From Burkholderiales bacterium (lineage in GTDB: Bacteria; Pseudomonadota; Gammaproteobacteria; Burkholderiales; SG8-39), in NCBI GenBank assembly GCA_029266935.1, contig JAQSVY010000009.1, forward strand, positions 1 to 13,658: DNA of 13,658 nucleotides, read 5' to 3'. The notes below the pieces were generated by a model. The model was not told the DNA's origin. It searched no databases and saw only the letters and a list, made by a program, of their open reading frames with translations. A program made the position numbers and the translations under genes. Below, piece after piece: positions 1-6,396 of this stretch; position 1 is the stretch's first letter, and each line of letters opens with the position of its first letter.

Positions 1-81
1 CCTGACGAGCCGACCCCGAGACGGCACCGGCCGCGCTCCTGCACAACCTCAAGCTGCGCGCTCGTAGGTGAAGGACCTCAT
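1..81 (-). pseudogene. Start of a molybdenum-hydroxylase FAD subunit (CoxM/YagS-like), interrupted
   Basis: An ATG at 81-79 overlaps the stop of the preceding [2Fe-2S] fragment as ATGA, the usual coupling in small-subunit/FAD-subunit gene pairs. It encodes MRSFTYERA, a typical beginning for CoxM/YagS FAD-binding subunits. The frame hits TGA at 51-49 after ten codons. Reading on in a shifted frame gives a plausible family-like continuation (RSLRLCRSAAGAVSGSAR), so a frameshift is the simplest explanation. The rest lies beyond the left edge. The FAD subunit would normally pass electrons between the Mo and Fe-S centres of a xanthine-dehydrogenase-type enzyme. The start is recognised from sequence; that the gene is broken is inferred and depends on the unseen left side. 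Confidence 0.5.
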
Positions 82-203
82 GTCGGGGCTCTCCCTGCGT
101 CACGTATAGCCGCAACGATGTTTGGGTAGGCCGCGCAGCGGCAGATATTGCCGCTCATGCGCTCGCGGATCTCGAGGTCTGTGAGCTGGGGATTTCCCAT
201 TCC
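78..203 (-). pseudogene. C-terminal fragment of a xanthine-dehydrogenase-type [2Fe-2S] subunit (CoxS/YagT-like)
   Basis: Translated on the minus strand this stretch reads GNPQLTDLEIRERMSGNICR and then CAAYPNIVAAIRDAGRAPT, ending at a TGA at 80-78. LTD-EIRE-MSGNICRC-AYPNIVAAI is the hallmark C-terminus of the small [2Fe-2S] subunits of molybdenum hydroxylases, and the C-x-C holds two ligands of the second cluster. The upstream (5') part of the gene is absent: homology stops near 200-206, where a LysR fragment begins on the other strand. The gene has therefore lost about three quarters of its length. It is a remnant and probably not expressed as a functional protein. Identification of the fragment is firm; the cause of the truncation is not visible. 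Confidence 0.75.
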
Positions 204-472
204 GAGACGCCGTTCGCATGGGAGTCGGCGCCGGACGCCTGCCGGTGTCGCTCGTCGGGCACGATCTGGTGACCGGCAGGCTGGTTCACTGGGGTGACGT
301 TGAGGGACCTGAAATCTCGCTTTGGGCTCTCTATCCGACGCGCCGTCTACTGAGTGCTCGCGTGAGGGCTTTCCTGGATTTTCTGAAGGAGGCCTTTCCG
401 CGGGGCACGCCTGATGAGCTCGCCGCTTATGTCGGGCGTGAGAGCGCGGTCGTCAGTGGCGAGAATACATAG
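203..472 (+). pseudogene. C-terminal fragment of a LysR-family transcriptional regulator
   Basis: The plus-strand reading (…RDAVRMGVGAGRLP, GRLVHWGDVEGPEISLWALY, PTRRLLSARVRAFLDFL) matches the end of the LysR effector-binding domain. It contains the 'G-G-a-LP' turn, the 'L-G-LV' strand, and the 'YP-RR-LSarVRaFvDFL' last helix. No helix-turn-helix or first effector subdomain is present. An in-frame TGA at 182-184 closes the frame upstream, and the bases before ~200 belong to the opposite-strand [2Fe-2S] fragment. An ATG at 218 could start an 84-residue peptide, but it would be only the last helix and strand of the fold. This is a 5'-truncated relic. LysR genes often flank molybdenum-hydroxylase genes, so both fragments may come from one lost cluster. 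Confidence 0.7.
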
Positions 473-747
473 CATGTGCTTGCGCAATATCATCTCCCAA
501 TGTCCCGACGCCGTTCAGAAGCGATAGCCGTCCATATGGGGCGAACGGCCGGTTTCGGGGACGGACGGTCTGGGGCGGAACGGCTTAGATGGGCGCGAAG
601 CGGAATGGGCGCTCATGGCCGAGAGCAGACCGTCTGCTGTCGGGGACGCAGAGCGGCGAAGCGGACGTCCTTTTGCTCCGAAGTTGCTCGTTTCCTCCGC
701 CAGTGCGGGGCGACCTTTTCTTTTGAACGTGCAACGATCGCGACCGC
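473..747. other. Intergenic stretch without a supportable gene
   Basis: Several short open frames exist on both strands, but none shows a recognisable domain, a good ribosome binding site or consistent codon bias. The stretch lies between the LysR relic and the 3' end of the GntR gene. It contains the short repeat at 603-675 and otherwise looks like decayed DNA. Confidence 0.6.
603..675 (+). repeat. Short interspersed repeat, copy A
   Basis: This ~73-bp stretch begins GAATGGGCGC, continues with GGCC and CCGTC-TGCT, and ends near CGGACGTC followed by a T-rich run. The same blocks in the same order and almost the same spacing (59 versus 60 bp between GAATGGGCGC and CGGACGTC) recur at 13466-13539 in the same orientation. 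Comparable degenerate intergenic elements are, from memory, common in Methylobacterium-like genomes. No coding or protein function is evident. Confidence 0.5.
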
Positions 748-767
748 GCCGCCGTAACCACGGCGGC
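748..767 (-). terminator. GC-rich hairpin touching the GntR stop codon
   Basis: A perfect 7-bp inverted repeat (GCCGCCG / CGGCGGC) with a 6-base loop begins at the last base of the GntR stop codon region. Its position suggests transcription termination or protection of the 3' end of the GntR message. No T-run follows on the minus strand, so it is not a classic intrinsic terminator. Confidence 0.35.
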
Positions 768-1474
768 TATGCGTGCCACCGCTCCTCACGTGAGTCGCGT
801 GCGCTGCCAGCCAGAGAAGATAGAGCATTCAGGCGCGCGTTCCTTATGTGGCGCCGCATGCAGCCCTCCGCTGCGTCGGGGTTGCGTGTGACGAGAGCGG
901 CAAGGATCTCGCGGTGTTCGGCGAACGCCGCTTGGGCGCGGCCGGGCTGAGCGCTTGCCCGGAGGCGGTGCAGGCGGAGATGGTAGTAGACTTGGTCGAG
1001 CAGCAGCTTCTCCAAGTGTTCGCAGCGGGCGCCCTTGATGGTGGCGAAGTGGAAATCGTCGTCCCCGACCCCTTGATGATAGGCTTGGCCGGCAGAGATG
1101 TCTGGTTGCCGCCCGTGTTCCTCGAGGAGCGCACGCAAGTGCTCGATTTCGCCTGTGGTCATGTTCTCCGAAGCTAGCCGCGCCGCCATGCCTTCCAGCG
1201 CCTCGCGTACGAGGAAGAGCTGCGACACCTCTTCAGGCCGAAAGTCGATCACTCTGATCCCGATCCGGGGAGTTCGGGTGACGAGCCGCCCCTCAAGCCG
1301 TCCCAACGCTTCGCGAAGGGGACCTCGGCTGATCCCGAGCTGTCGCGCAAGTTCCGACTCCGACAGGCGCTGGCCAGGCGAGTAGGCGCCAGACGTGATC
1401 AGCTGGACAAGCTTCGAGAATGCCTCCTCTGCGAGGGAGGTGATTGCGATCGGCTCAATGGCTTGTGACGTCAT
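767..1474 (-). CDS. GntR-family transcriptional regulator, FadR/FCD subfamily
   Basis: A 235-residue DNA-binding regulator, probably repressing the divergent catabolic operon until a pathway ligand binds. Residues ~15-75 form the winged helix-turn-helix (RLSESELARQLGISRGPLRE…). Residues ~80-225 form the all-helical FCD effector domain. Its probable metal/ligand residues are D138 and H142 (in DDDFHFA), H187 (AEHREIL) and H209 (MRRHI), the D/H/H/H pattern of metal-binding FCD proteins. I chose the ATG at 1474 because an AGGA Shine-Dalgarno lies just upstream and homology begins soon after. A longer frame starts with a TTG at 1546, but that codon lies inside the operator/-35 element. The wing segment reads RLEGRLV where relatives usually have one more residue. 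The family is certain; the ligand is unknown. Confidence 0.9.
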   Translation of the reverse strand: MTSQAIEPIAITSLAEEAFSKLVQLITSGAYSPGQRLSESELARQLGISRGPLREALGRLEGRLVTRTPRIGIRVIDFRPEEVSQLFLVREALEGMAARLASENMTTGEIEHLRALLEEHGRQPDISAGQAYHQGVGDDDFHFATIKGARCEHLEKLLLDQVYYHLRLHRLRASAQPGRAQAAFAEHREILAALVTRNPDAAEGCMRRHIRNARLNALSSLAGSARDSREERWHA

Positions 1475-1537
1475 GCGCGTCCTGAATTCGCTGTGGTCCG
1501 GCTCAGATAGCTCGCTAAGCTGTCTCGCACCCGCACA

Positions 1538-1551
1538 AACTGTCAACAGTT
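1538..1551. promoter_or_regulatory. Operator palindrome 1 (GntR side) with embedded minus-strand -35
   Basis: AACTGTCAACAGTT is a perfect 6-bp inverted repeat (AACTGT/ACAGTT) around a 2-bp centre. It contains the TGT-N2-ACA core typical of FadR-subfamily operators. Read on the minus strand it includes TTGACA (1546-1541), a consensus -35 pointing at the GntR gene, 64 bp upstream of its start. I see no convincing -10 at the expected distance. The regulator most likely represses its own gene here. Confidence 0.7.
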
Positions 1552-1631
1552 AGGCGCCTGATTGTGCACTTTCTCTATCCTGCGGTGGCCCTAGGCTACC
1601 TTTCGGCTCTGAATCGAATCTAAGCAAGGAA

Positions 1632-1645
1632 AACTGTTGACAGTT
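1632..1645. promoter_or_regulatory. Operator palindrome 2 (operon side) with embedded plus-strand -35
   Basis: AACTGTTGACAGTT is the exact reverse complement of operator 1. It contains TTGACA at 1637-1642, a consensus -35 directed at the lyase gene whose ATG is 49 bp downstream. The sequence 16-18 bp further on (TGTTTTGA) is a poor -10 match. The centres of the two operators are 94 bp apart, close to nine helical turns, so one regulator assembly could bridge them. Confidence 0.7.
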
Positions 1646-1693
1646 GCAAGCCCCGCGGTGTTTTGAGGTGGACCGAGTGGTGGCGAGAGGGCG

Positions 1694-2560
1694 ATGCGCG
1701 CGACGCGGGTTTTGAAGGATCTGGTCGGTCGGAGGGAGGCCGTGACGGTGCCCGGCGCGGCGAATGCGATGTTCGCCCGGGTGATCGAGGATCTCGGCTT
1801 CGAGGCCGTCTACGTCACGGGCGCGGGCGTCGCCAACATGGCGCTCGGCGTGCCGGATATTGGTTTGACCACCGTGACGGAGCTTGCGGCCGCCGCGTCG
1901 TCCATCGCCGATGCCGTGTCGCTGCCCATAATCGTCGATGCGGACACGGGCTTCGGCAATGCCGTCAACATGGTGCGCACTGTCCGTCTGCTCGAAAGAG
2001 CTGGGGCGGCCGGCATTCAGATCGAGGACCAAGTTTTCCCGAAGAAGTGCGGCCACTTCAACGGAAAGGAGGTCATTTCGGCCGACGAGATGATCCAGAA
2101 AATCAAGGCAGCGGTCGATGCGCGCGCCGACGGTGACCTGCAGATCATCGCCCGCACCGACGCGCGCGCCATCGAGGGTCTCAATCGCGCGATCGAGCGG
2201 GCGCAGGCCTTTGTAGAAGCAGGCGCGGACGTCACTTTCGTCGAGGCGCCGATCTCGCCCGTCGAACTCGCCCGGATTGCGCAGGAGATCGCCGTCCCGC
2301 AGGTCGCCAACGTCGTGTTCGGCGGCAAGACGCCGGATCCCGGCCGCGAGCGGCTCGCTGAGATGGGCTTCTCTATCGTGCTCTACGCCAATGCGGCCCT
2401 GCAGGCGGCCCTCAAAGCGTCATACGACGTGCTCGGCGCGCTGAAGAAGGAGGGCTCGCTAGCCTCCGTCGCCGAGCGGCTTGCCTCCTTTGACGAGCGA
2501 CAGCGCGCCGTTGCTAAGCATGAATGGGACGCGCTCGAGAGCCGTTACCGGGCGGCCTAA
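1694..2560 (+). CDS. Isocitrate lyase/PEP mutase-superfamily C-C lyase (methylisocitrate/dimethylmalate lyase-like)
   Basis: A 288-residue cytosolic (beta/alpha)8-barrel enzyme of the usual length for this superfamily. Visible residues are the Mg2+/substrate acids D82 and D84 (VDADTG), E111-D112 (IEDQVFPKKCGH), R154/D156 (ARTDA), E184 (VEAP) and N206. The KKCGH loop with C119 is the catalytic-cysteine loop of true lyases. Phosphonopyruvate/PEP mutases lack it, so cleavage of a 2-hydroxydicarboxylate into a 2-oxoacid plus a short acid is expected. EDQVFPKKCGH-GK closely resembles 2,3-dimethylmalate lyase, but methylisocitrate or another alkylmalate is possible. It is the first gene of the operon, with GAGAGGG a few bases before the ATG, and the next gene starts 11 bp after its stop. 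Family is certain; substrate is inferred. Confidence 0.88.
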   Translation: MRATRVLKDLVGRREAVTVPGAANAMFARVIEDLGFEAVYVTGAGVANMALGVPDIGLTTVTELAAAASSIADAVSLPIIVDADTGFGNAVNMVRTVRLLERAGAAGIQIEDQVFPKKCGHFNGKEVISADEMIQKIKAAVDARADGDLQIIARTDARAIEGLNRAIERAQAFVEAGADVTFVEAPISPVELARIAQEIAVPQVANVVFGGKTPDPGRERLAEMGFSIVLYANAALQAALKASYDVLGALKKEGSLASVAERLASFDERQRAVAKHEWDALESRYRAA

Positions 2561-2571
2561 GGGGATTTGCC

Positions 2572-3273
2572 ATGACTGCTCTGGGGCAAGCCGATGCCAA
2601 GCCGTGGGACGGAGTCATCTCCGAAGAGGAGCAGCGCGCTTACAACGCGGCCGGCTTCGGCCGGCGGACCGGGCTCGGCAAGCGGCCGGCGCTCCTCATC
2701 ATCGACGTGCAGTACCGGACCACCGGAACGGAGCCGATGCCGTTCTGGGAGGCCATCGAGGAGTATCCAACTTCGTGCGGCGACGTCGCCTGGGCCGCGG
2801 TCGAGCGCATCCAGGCGCTTCTCGAACTCTTTCGGGAGCGCGACTGGCCGGTGCTCTATCCGCTGGTCGCGCCCAAGCAGTCCTTCGACCGCGGCCGGCT
2901 CTCAGACAAGGTGCCGGCGATCATGGATGTCGCCGCGAAAGGCTATGAATTCCCGCCCGCGATCGCGCCGCGCGAGACCGACATCCTTCTGCCTAAGAAA
3001 CATCCGAGCGCCTTCTTCGGCACGCCGCTCGCGAGCTACCTGATCAATGCCGGGGCGGACAGCCTCGTCGTCACCGGCTGCTCCACGAGCGGCTGCGTGC
3101 GCGGCAGCGTTGTGGATGCGTTCGCTTACAACTTTCGGGTCCTCGTGCCCCATGACGCCGTCTACGACCGGAGCGTCACCTCGCACGCGGTGAACCTCTT
3201 CGACATGGCATCCAAATACGCGGATGTGGCGTCTACGGACGAAGCGATCACCGCTCTGCGCAAGATCGCCTGA
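2572..3273 (+). CDS. Isochorismatase-family cysteine amidohydrolase (N-carbamoylsarcosine amidase-like)
   Basis: A 233-residue cysteine hydrolase. The catalytic triad of the family is visible: D45 (LLIIDVQ), K142 (PKKHPSAFFGT) and C175 (GCSTSGCVRGS). GC-TSGCVR-S is the signature of N-carbamoylsarcosine amidase, maleamate amidohydrolase and related C-N hydrolases rather than of isochorismatase proper. It probably hydrolyses a linear amide or N-carbamoyl group, releasing ammonia (and CO2 if carbamoyl). I chose the ATG at 2572 because GGGG lies 7 bp before it; an upstream in-frame ATG lies inside the lyase gene and adds residues without homology. Enzymes of this type often act directly after a hydantoinase-like ring-opening enzyme, and one is encoded at the end of this operon. 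The substrate is unknown. Confidence 0.88.
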   Translation: MTALGQADAKPWDGVISEEEQRAYNAAGFGRRTGLGKRPALLIIDVQYRTTGTEPMPFWEAIEEYPTSCGDVAWAAVERIQALLELFRERDWPVLYPLVAPKQSFDRGRLSDKVPAIMDVAAKGYEFPPAIAPRETDILLPKKHPSAFFGTPLASYLINAGADSLVVTGCSTSGCVRGSVVDAFAYNFRVLVPHDAVYDRSVTSHAVNLFDMASKYADVASTDEAITALRKIA

Positions 3274-3308
3274 ACGACAATCGACAGGCTGGCAACAGGA
3301 GAGGGACA

Positions 3309-4469
3309 ATGAAGCAAGCGAGCTCGATTACGAGAAGGATGGCGTTTTTGGCCGGCACGGCCGCGATCACACTCTCCGGCGCTTCGCTCGCCGTTGCCCA
3401 GGAGGCGCTCCGTTTCGGCATGGCCATGCCGCTCTCAGGAGGTCAGGCGACCTACGGGCAGGACCAGGTCAAGGCCGCCGAATGGGGCGTCGCGGCTATC
3501 AACGAGAAGGGCGGCGTGAACGGCAAGAAGCTTGAGATGCTGGTCCTCGACACGCGCGCTGACCCGCAGGCTGGCATTCAGGCGGCGAACCGTCTGGTTT
3601 CGGTCGAGAAGGTACCCGCCTTCGTGAGCGCCTGGTCGTCGGTCGTGAAGGCGATTGCGCCCATCAGCAACGACAACAAGGTCGTACAGCTCTCCGTAGG
3701 CGCGAATTCGGCGGATATCGCTAAGCTGGGCGAGTACACCTACACAACCTTCCCGCTGGCCGACATCGATATCACCGCCGTCGCAAAGTATGCGGCTACG
3801 CAGATGGGCAAGAAGAAGGCGGCAGTCATCTACATCAACAATGAAACCGGTACGGTCGCCGCGCAGATCTACCGCGACGTTTTCACCAAGGCAGGCGGCC
3901 AGGTCGTTGCCTATGAGGCGTATGACCCGAAGGCCTCGGACTGGACCGGCCCGCTCCTCAAGATTCGGGCGGCCCAGCCCGACATGATCCACATCCAGGG
4001 GCTCGTCGCCGACACGCCCCAGGTCATCGCGCAGATGCGGCAGCTCGGGCTTTCTCAGCCGGTTTCCTCCTACTCCGCGGTTTACAACCCAAAGCTGATT
4101 GAGCAGCTCGGAAAGGCGGCCGAGGGCGTAATCGCGACCTCGCTCGCGCCCGGCGTGACGGACAGCCCGGCGGTCGCCGCGTACGTCGAGCGCTGGAAGA
4201 AGGAGGTCGGCCGCGAGCCGAACGGCCTGCCCTACACGCAGTATCTCTACGACGCGCCCTTTATCGTCGCGGCGGTCTACAAGTCGCTCGACGAGAAGAA
4301 GCTCCCGCTCACCGGCGAGAACTTTCGCAAGGAGATGCTCGCGATCCGTAGCTTCGACCTGCCGCTCACGGGCAAGCTCACCATCAACGACGACCACACG
4401 GTCAACAAGCCCGTCTTCCTCATGGAGGTGAAGGACGGGAAGTGGACTCAGAAGGCCGTCGTCAACTGA
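3309..4469 (+). CDS. ABC transporter substrate-binding protein, branched-chain amino acid/HAAT type
   Basis: A 386-residue periplasmic type-I binding protein (LivJ/Peripla_BP_6 fold) that captures the transported compound. The N-terminus has a signal peptide with a twin arginine (R9-R10 in SITRRMAFLAG), a hydrophobic segment, and a likely cut after AVA (residue 30). This suggests Tat or Sec export. The mature protein starts ALRFGMAMPLSGGQA-YG, the standard first strand and ligand loop. Two Rossmann-like lobes follow. A strong AGGAGAGG lies just before the ATG. Proteins of this family bind amino acids, amides, urea, aromatic acids and other small molecules, so the ligand cannot be read from sequence. 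The catabolic neighbours point to a cyclic amide or a dicarboxylate derivative. A stable hairpin follows the stop codon. Confidence 0.9.
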   Translation: MKQASSITRRMAFLAGTAAITLSGASLAVAQEALRFGMAMPLSGGQATYGQDQVKAAEWGVAAINEKGGVNGKKLEMLVLDTRADPQAGIQAANRLVSVEKVPAFVSAWSSVVKAIAPISNDNKVVQLSVGANSADIAKLGEYTYTTFPLADIDITAVAKYAATQMGKKKAAVIYINNETGTVAAQIYRDVFTKAGGQVVAYEAYDPKASDWTGPLLKIRAAQPDMIHIQGLVADTPQVIAQMRQLGLSQPVSSYSAVYNPKLIEQLGKAAEGVIATSLAPGVTDSPAVAAYVERWKKEVGREPNGLPYTQYLYDAPFIVAAVYKSLDEKKLPLTGENFRKEMLAIRSFDLPLTGKLTINDDHTVNKPVFLMEVKDGKWTQKAVVN

Positions 4470-4486
4470 GCCGTCCAGCCCGTCCC

Positions 4487-4511
4487 GAGGCGGCGCGTCC
4501 GGCGCCGCCTC
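4487..4511 (+). promoter_or_regulatory. Intra-operon GC hairpin between binding protein and permease genes
   Basis: GAGGCGGCGC and GCGCCGCCTC form a perfect 10-bp stem with a 5-base loop (GTCCG), 17 bp after the binding-protein stop and 19 bp before the permease start. No T-run follows. Such hairpins after periplasmic binding-protein genes commonly block 3' exonucleases or partly stop transcription, giving more binding protein than membrane components. The structure is seen; the role is inferred. Confidence 0.7.
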
Positions 4512-4530
4512 CCCATGCTCAAGGCGAGCG

Positions 4531-5499
4531 ATGCTGACCTTCGATACCATCGCGCAGGTGCTGTGGACGTCCTTCGCGACGTCCAGCTACCTCGTGCTCT
4601 TTGCCGTCGGCTTCGCGCTCGTCCTAAAGGTGAACCAGATCTTCAACTTCGCCCAGGCCGCGGTCATGACGATCGCGTTCTACTCGGCACATGCGGTCGT
4701 CTCGATGGCGGGGCTCTCGGGCGTGCTCGGCTTCATCGCCTCACTCGCCTCCGCCACGATCGCGGCGGCATTCCTCGAGGTGTTCGGCTTCCGGTCGCTC
4801 CGGCGGCGGCGCGCCTCGCAGATGTTCGTCTTCATCTTCACGCTTATCGTGTCCGAGCTCGTCGCCTACATGGCGATGCTGATCTTCGGCACCTGGCCGA
4901 CCACGGTCTTCCCGTCGCTCTTCTGGCCGGTCTCGCTCGTGGGCAACATGGCGGTGAGCGCGTGGGACGTGCCGGCCATCGGTGCGATGCTGGGCTCGCT
5001 CGCACTTCTGTTCCTCTTCCTGCGCTACTCGCAGTCGGGGCGTTTCATGATCGCGGTCGCGGACAATCCCGACCTCGCGGAGCTCTACGGCATCGAGAAG
5101 AACCGCATCTACCTCATCGCCATGGTCATCTCTGGGCTTCTGATCGGAGTGGGCATGTTTCTCTACGGTTCGCGGGCTCAGGTTCAGGCGACGACTTCGA
5201 TCGAACTGATGCTCTTCGCGATCGCGGCCACGATCATCGGCGGCATCGGGAACGTCTGGGGCGCGGCGATCACGGCGATCGTCCTGGGCGTCGTGCAGAA
5301 CGGCAGCGTCCTGTTCATCCCGTCGGAATGGCAGGGGTTCTTGCTCTACGCCTTCCTGTTCCTGGCCATCGTCTTTTTCCCGAAGGGCGTGAAGCTGCCG
5401 GAACGTAAGCGGGGCCTCGCCCGCAAGATCGCCAGCGTCGATCTCAATGCGAGCGCGTCGCGGGCGGGCACCAAGGCCGCTGCGGCTGGAGAGGGCTGA
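4531..5499 (+). CDS. ABC transporter permease, LivH type
   Basis: A 322-residue inner-membrane permease of the HAAT family that pairs with the next gene's product to form the channel. It has about eight hydrophobic segments, from residue ~8 to ~285. Family landmarks include N-QIFNFAQAAVM near the N-terminus, the ATPase-contact loop GRFMIAVADNPDLAELYGI (~165-190), and the conserved IGGIGNVWGAAI turn near the C-terminal side. The last ~40 residues form a charged, Ala-rich cytoplasmic tail, longer than usual. The ATG at 4531 is preceded by AAGGCGAG. Only 3 bp separate its stop from the following GTG, so the two permeases are translationally coupled. Confidence 0.9.
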   Translation: MLTFDTIAQVLWTSFATSSYLVLFAVGFALVLKVNQIFNFAQAAVMTIAFYSAHAVVSMAGLSGVLGFIASLASATIAAAFLEVFGFRSLRRRRASQMFVFIFTLIVSELVAYMAMLIFGTWPTTVFPSLFWPVSLVGNMAVSAWDVPAIGAMLGSLALLFLFLRYSQSGRFMIAVADNPDLAELYGIEKNRIYLIAMVISGLLIGVGMFLYGSRAQVQATTSIELMLFAIAATIIGGIGNVWGAAITAIVLGVVQNGSVLFIPSEWQGFLLYAFLFLAIVFFPKGVKLPERKRGLARKIASVDLNASASRAGTKAAAAGEG

Positions 5500-5502
5500 G
5501 CC

Positions 5503-6396
5503 GTGGACTACATCTACACGCTCGTCATCCTGATCGCGCTCGGCGTCATCCTGGCGTCGAGCTTCAACCTGATCATCGGCTACGCGGGCCTCATCTCCAT
5601 CGCGCATCCGGTCTTCTATGCGATCGGGGCCTATGCCTCGGCAATCCTGGCGCGCGATCACGGCGTGCCGGTGCCCGTCGCGATGATCTTAGGTGCGCTG
5701 GCCGCGATGATCGCGTCGGTCGCGGTGGCGCTGCCGTCACTAAGGGTCTCAGGCGATTACCTCCTGATCGCGAGCATCGGCTTCCAGCTCGGCCTGCTTG
5801 AGGCGATCAAGAACGTGTCGTTCACGGGCGGCGCGGGCGGCCTGACGAACATACCGTCCTTCCTCATCCAGACCGCTGGGCGCGAGGCCTATGTCGCCCT
5901 CGTGGTCGCGGTCGCGGTGCTCACCATCCTGCTCACGCGCAGCATTGCGCACGGCCCCTATGGGCGGGCACTCAGCGCCATGCGAGACGACGAACTCGCT
6001 TTTGGCGCACTGGGGCGCAATGCGGTGGCCATGAAGGTCGCGGTCTTCGCCCTCGGCTCGGGGCTCGCCGGCCTCGCGGGTGCGCTCTACGCCCACTATT
6101 TCCGGTTCGTTACGCCGGAGCAGTTCGAGCTGCTCCAGTCCGCCGCCATCCTCACGATGGTCGTGGTGGGCGGCATCCGGACCACCTGGGGTCCCGTCGT
6201 CGGAGCGGTGCTCCTCCAGGCGCTGCCGCAGGCGATCACCTTCCTGGACCTGCCGACGGCGCTTCTCGGCCCGCTTCAGGGGCTGCTCTTCACCGGGCTC
6301 GTTTTGGTTTTCATGTTCTGGCGGCCGCAGGGCCTCATCGCCGCCGGGGATTTCTGGCGTCCGTCGAAGGAGGCCTCCGATGTCGGCCGTGCTTGA
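5503..6396 (+). CDS. ABC transporter permease, LivM type
   Basis: A 297-residue inner-membrane permease, partner of the LivH-type protein. It opens DYIYTLVILIALGVILASSF and then shows the family's NLIIGYAGLISIAHPVFYAIGAY-type segment. It has the cytoplasmic loop GRALSAMRDDELAFGALG that docks onto the ATPases, and the conserved GGIRTTWGPVVGAVL turn. About eight to nine membrane segments are visible. It starts with GTG, preceded by GGAGAGGG at the end of the livH-type gene. Its last 17 bases overlap the start of the LivG-type gene. Confidence 0.9.
   Translation: MDYIYTLVILIALGVILASSFNLIIGYAGLISIAHPVFYAIGAYASAILARDHGVPVPVAMILGALAAMIASVAVALPSLRVSGDYLLIASIGFQLGLLEAIKNVSFTGGAGGLTNIPSFLIQTAGREAYVALVVAVAVLTILLTRSIAHGPYGRALSAMRDDELAFGALGRNAVAMKVAVFALGSGLAGLAGALYAHYFRFVTPEQFELLQSAAILTMVVVGGIRTTWGPVVGAVLLQALPQAITFLDLPTALLGPLQGLLFTGLVLVFMFWRPQGLIAAGDFWRPSKEASDVGRA

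Noticed and set aside
476..757. Small open frames in the gap between the LysR relic and the GntR gene
   Set aside because: No domain, no ribosome binding site and overlap with an intergenic repeat.
1475..1546. Longer GntR protein starting at a TTG at 1546
   Set aside because: The TTG is part of the TTGACA/operator palindrome, the extra 24 residues have no family similarity, and the ATG at 1474 has a Shine-Dalgarno sequence.
2524..2571. Upstream ATG for the isochorismatase-like gene
   Set aside because: It lies inside the lyase gene, adds 16 residues without homology, and the ATG at 2572 has GGGG at good spacing.
3435..4550. Long minus-strand open frame (371 codons) opposite the binding-protein gene
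   Set aside because: It is an antisense shadow produced by GC-rich codon bias; the plus strand encodes an unmistakable binding protein.
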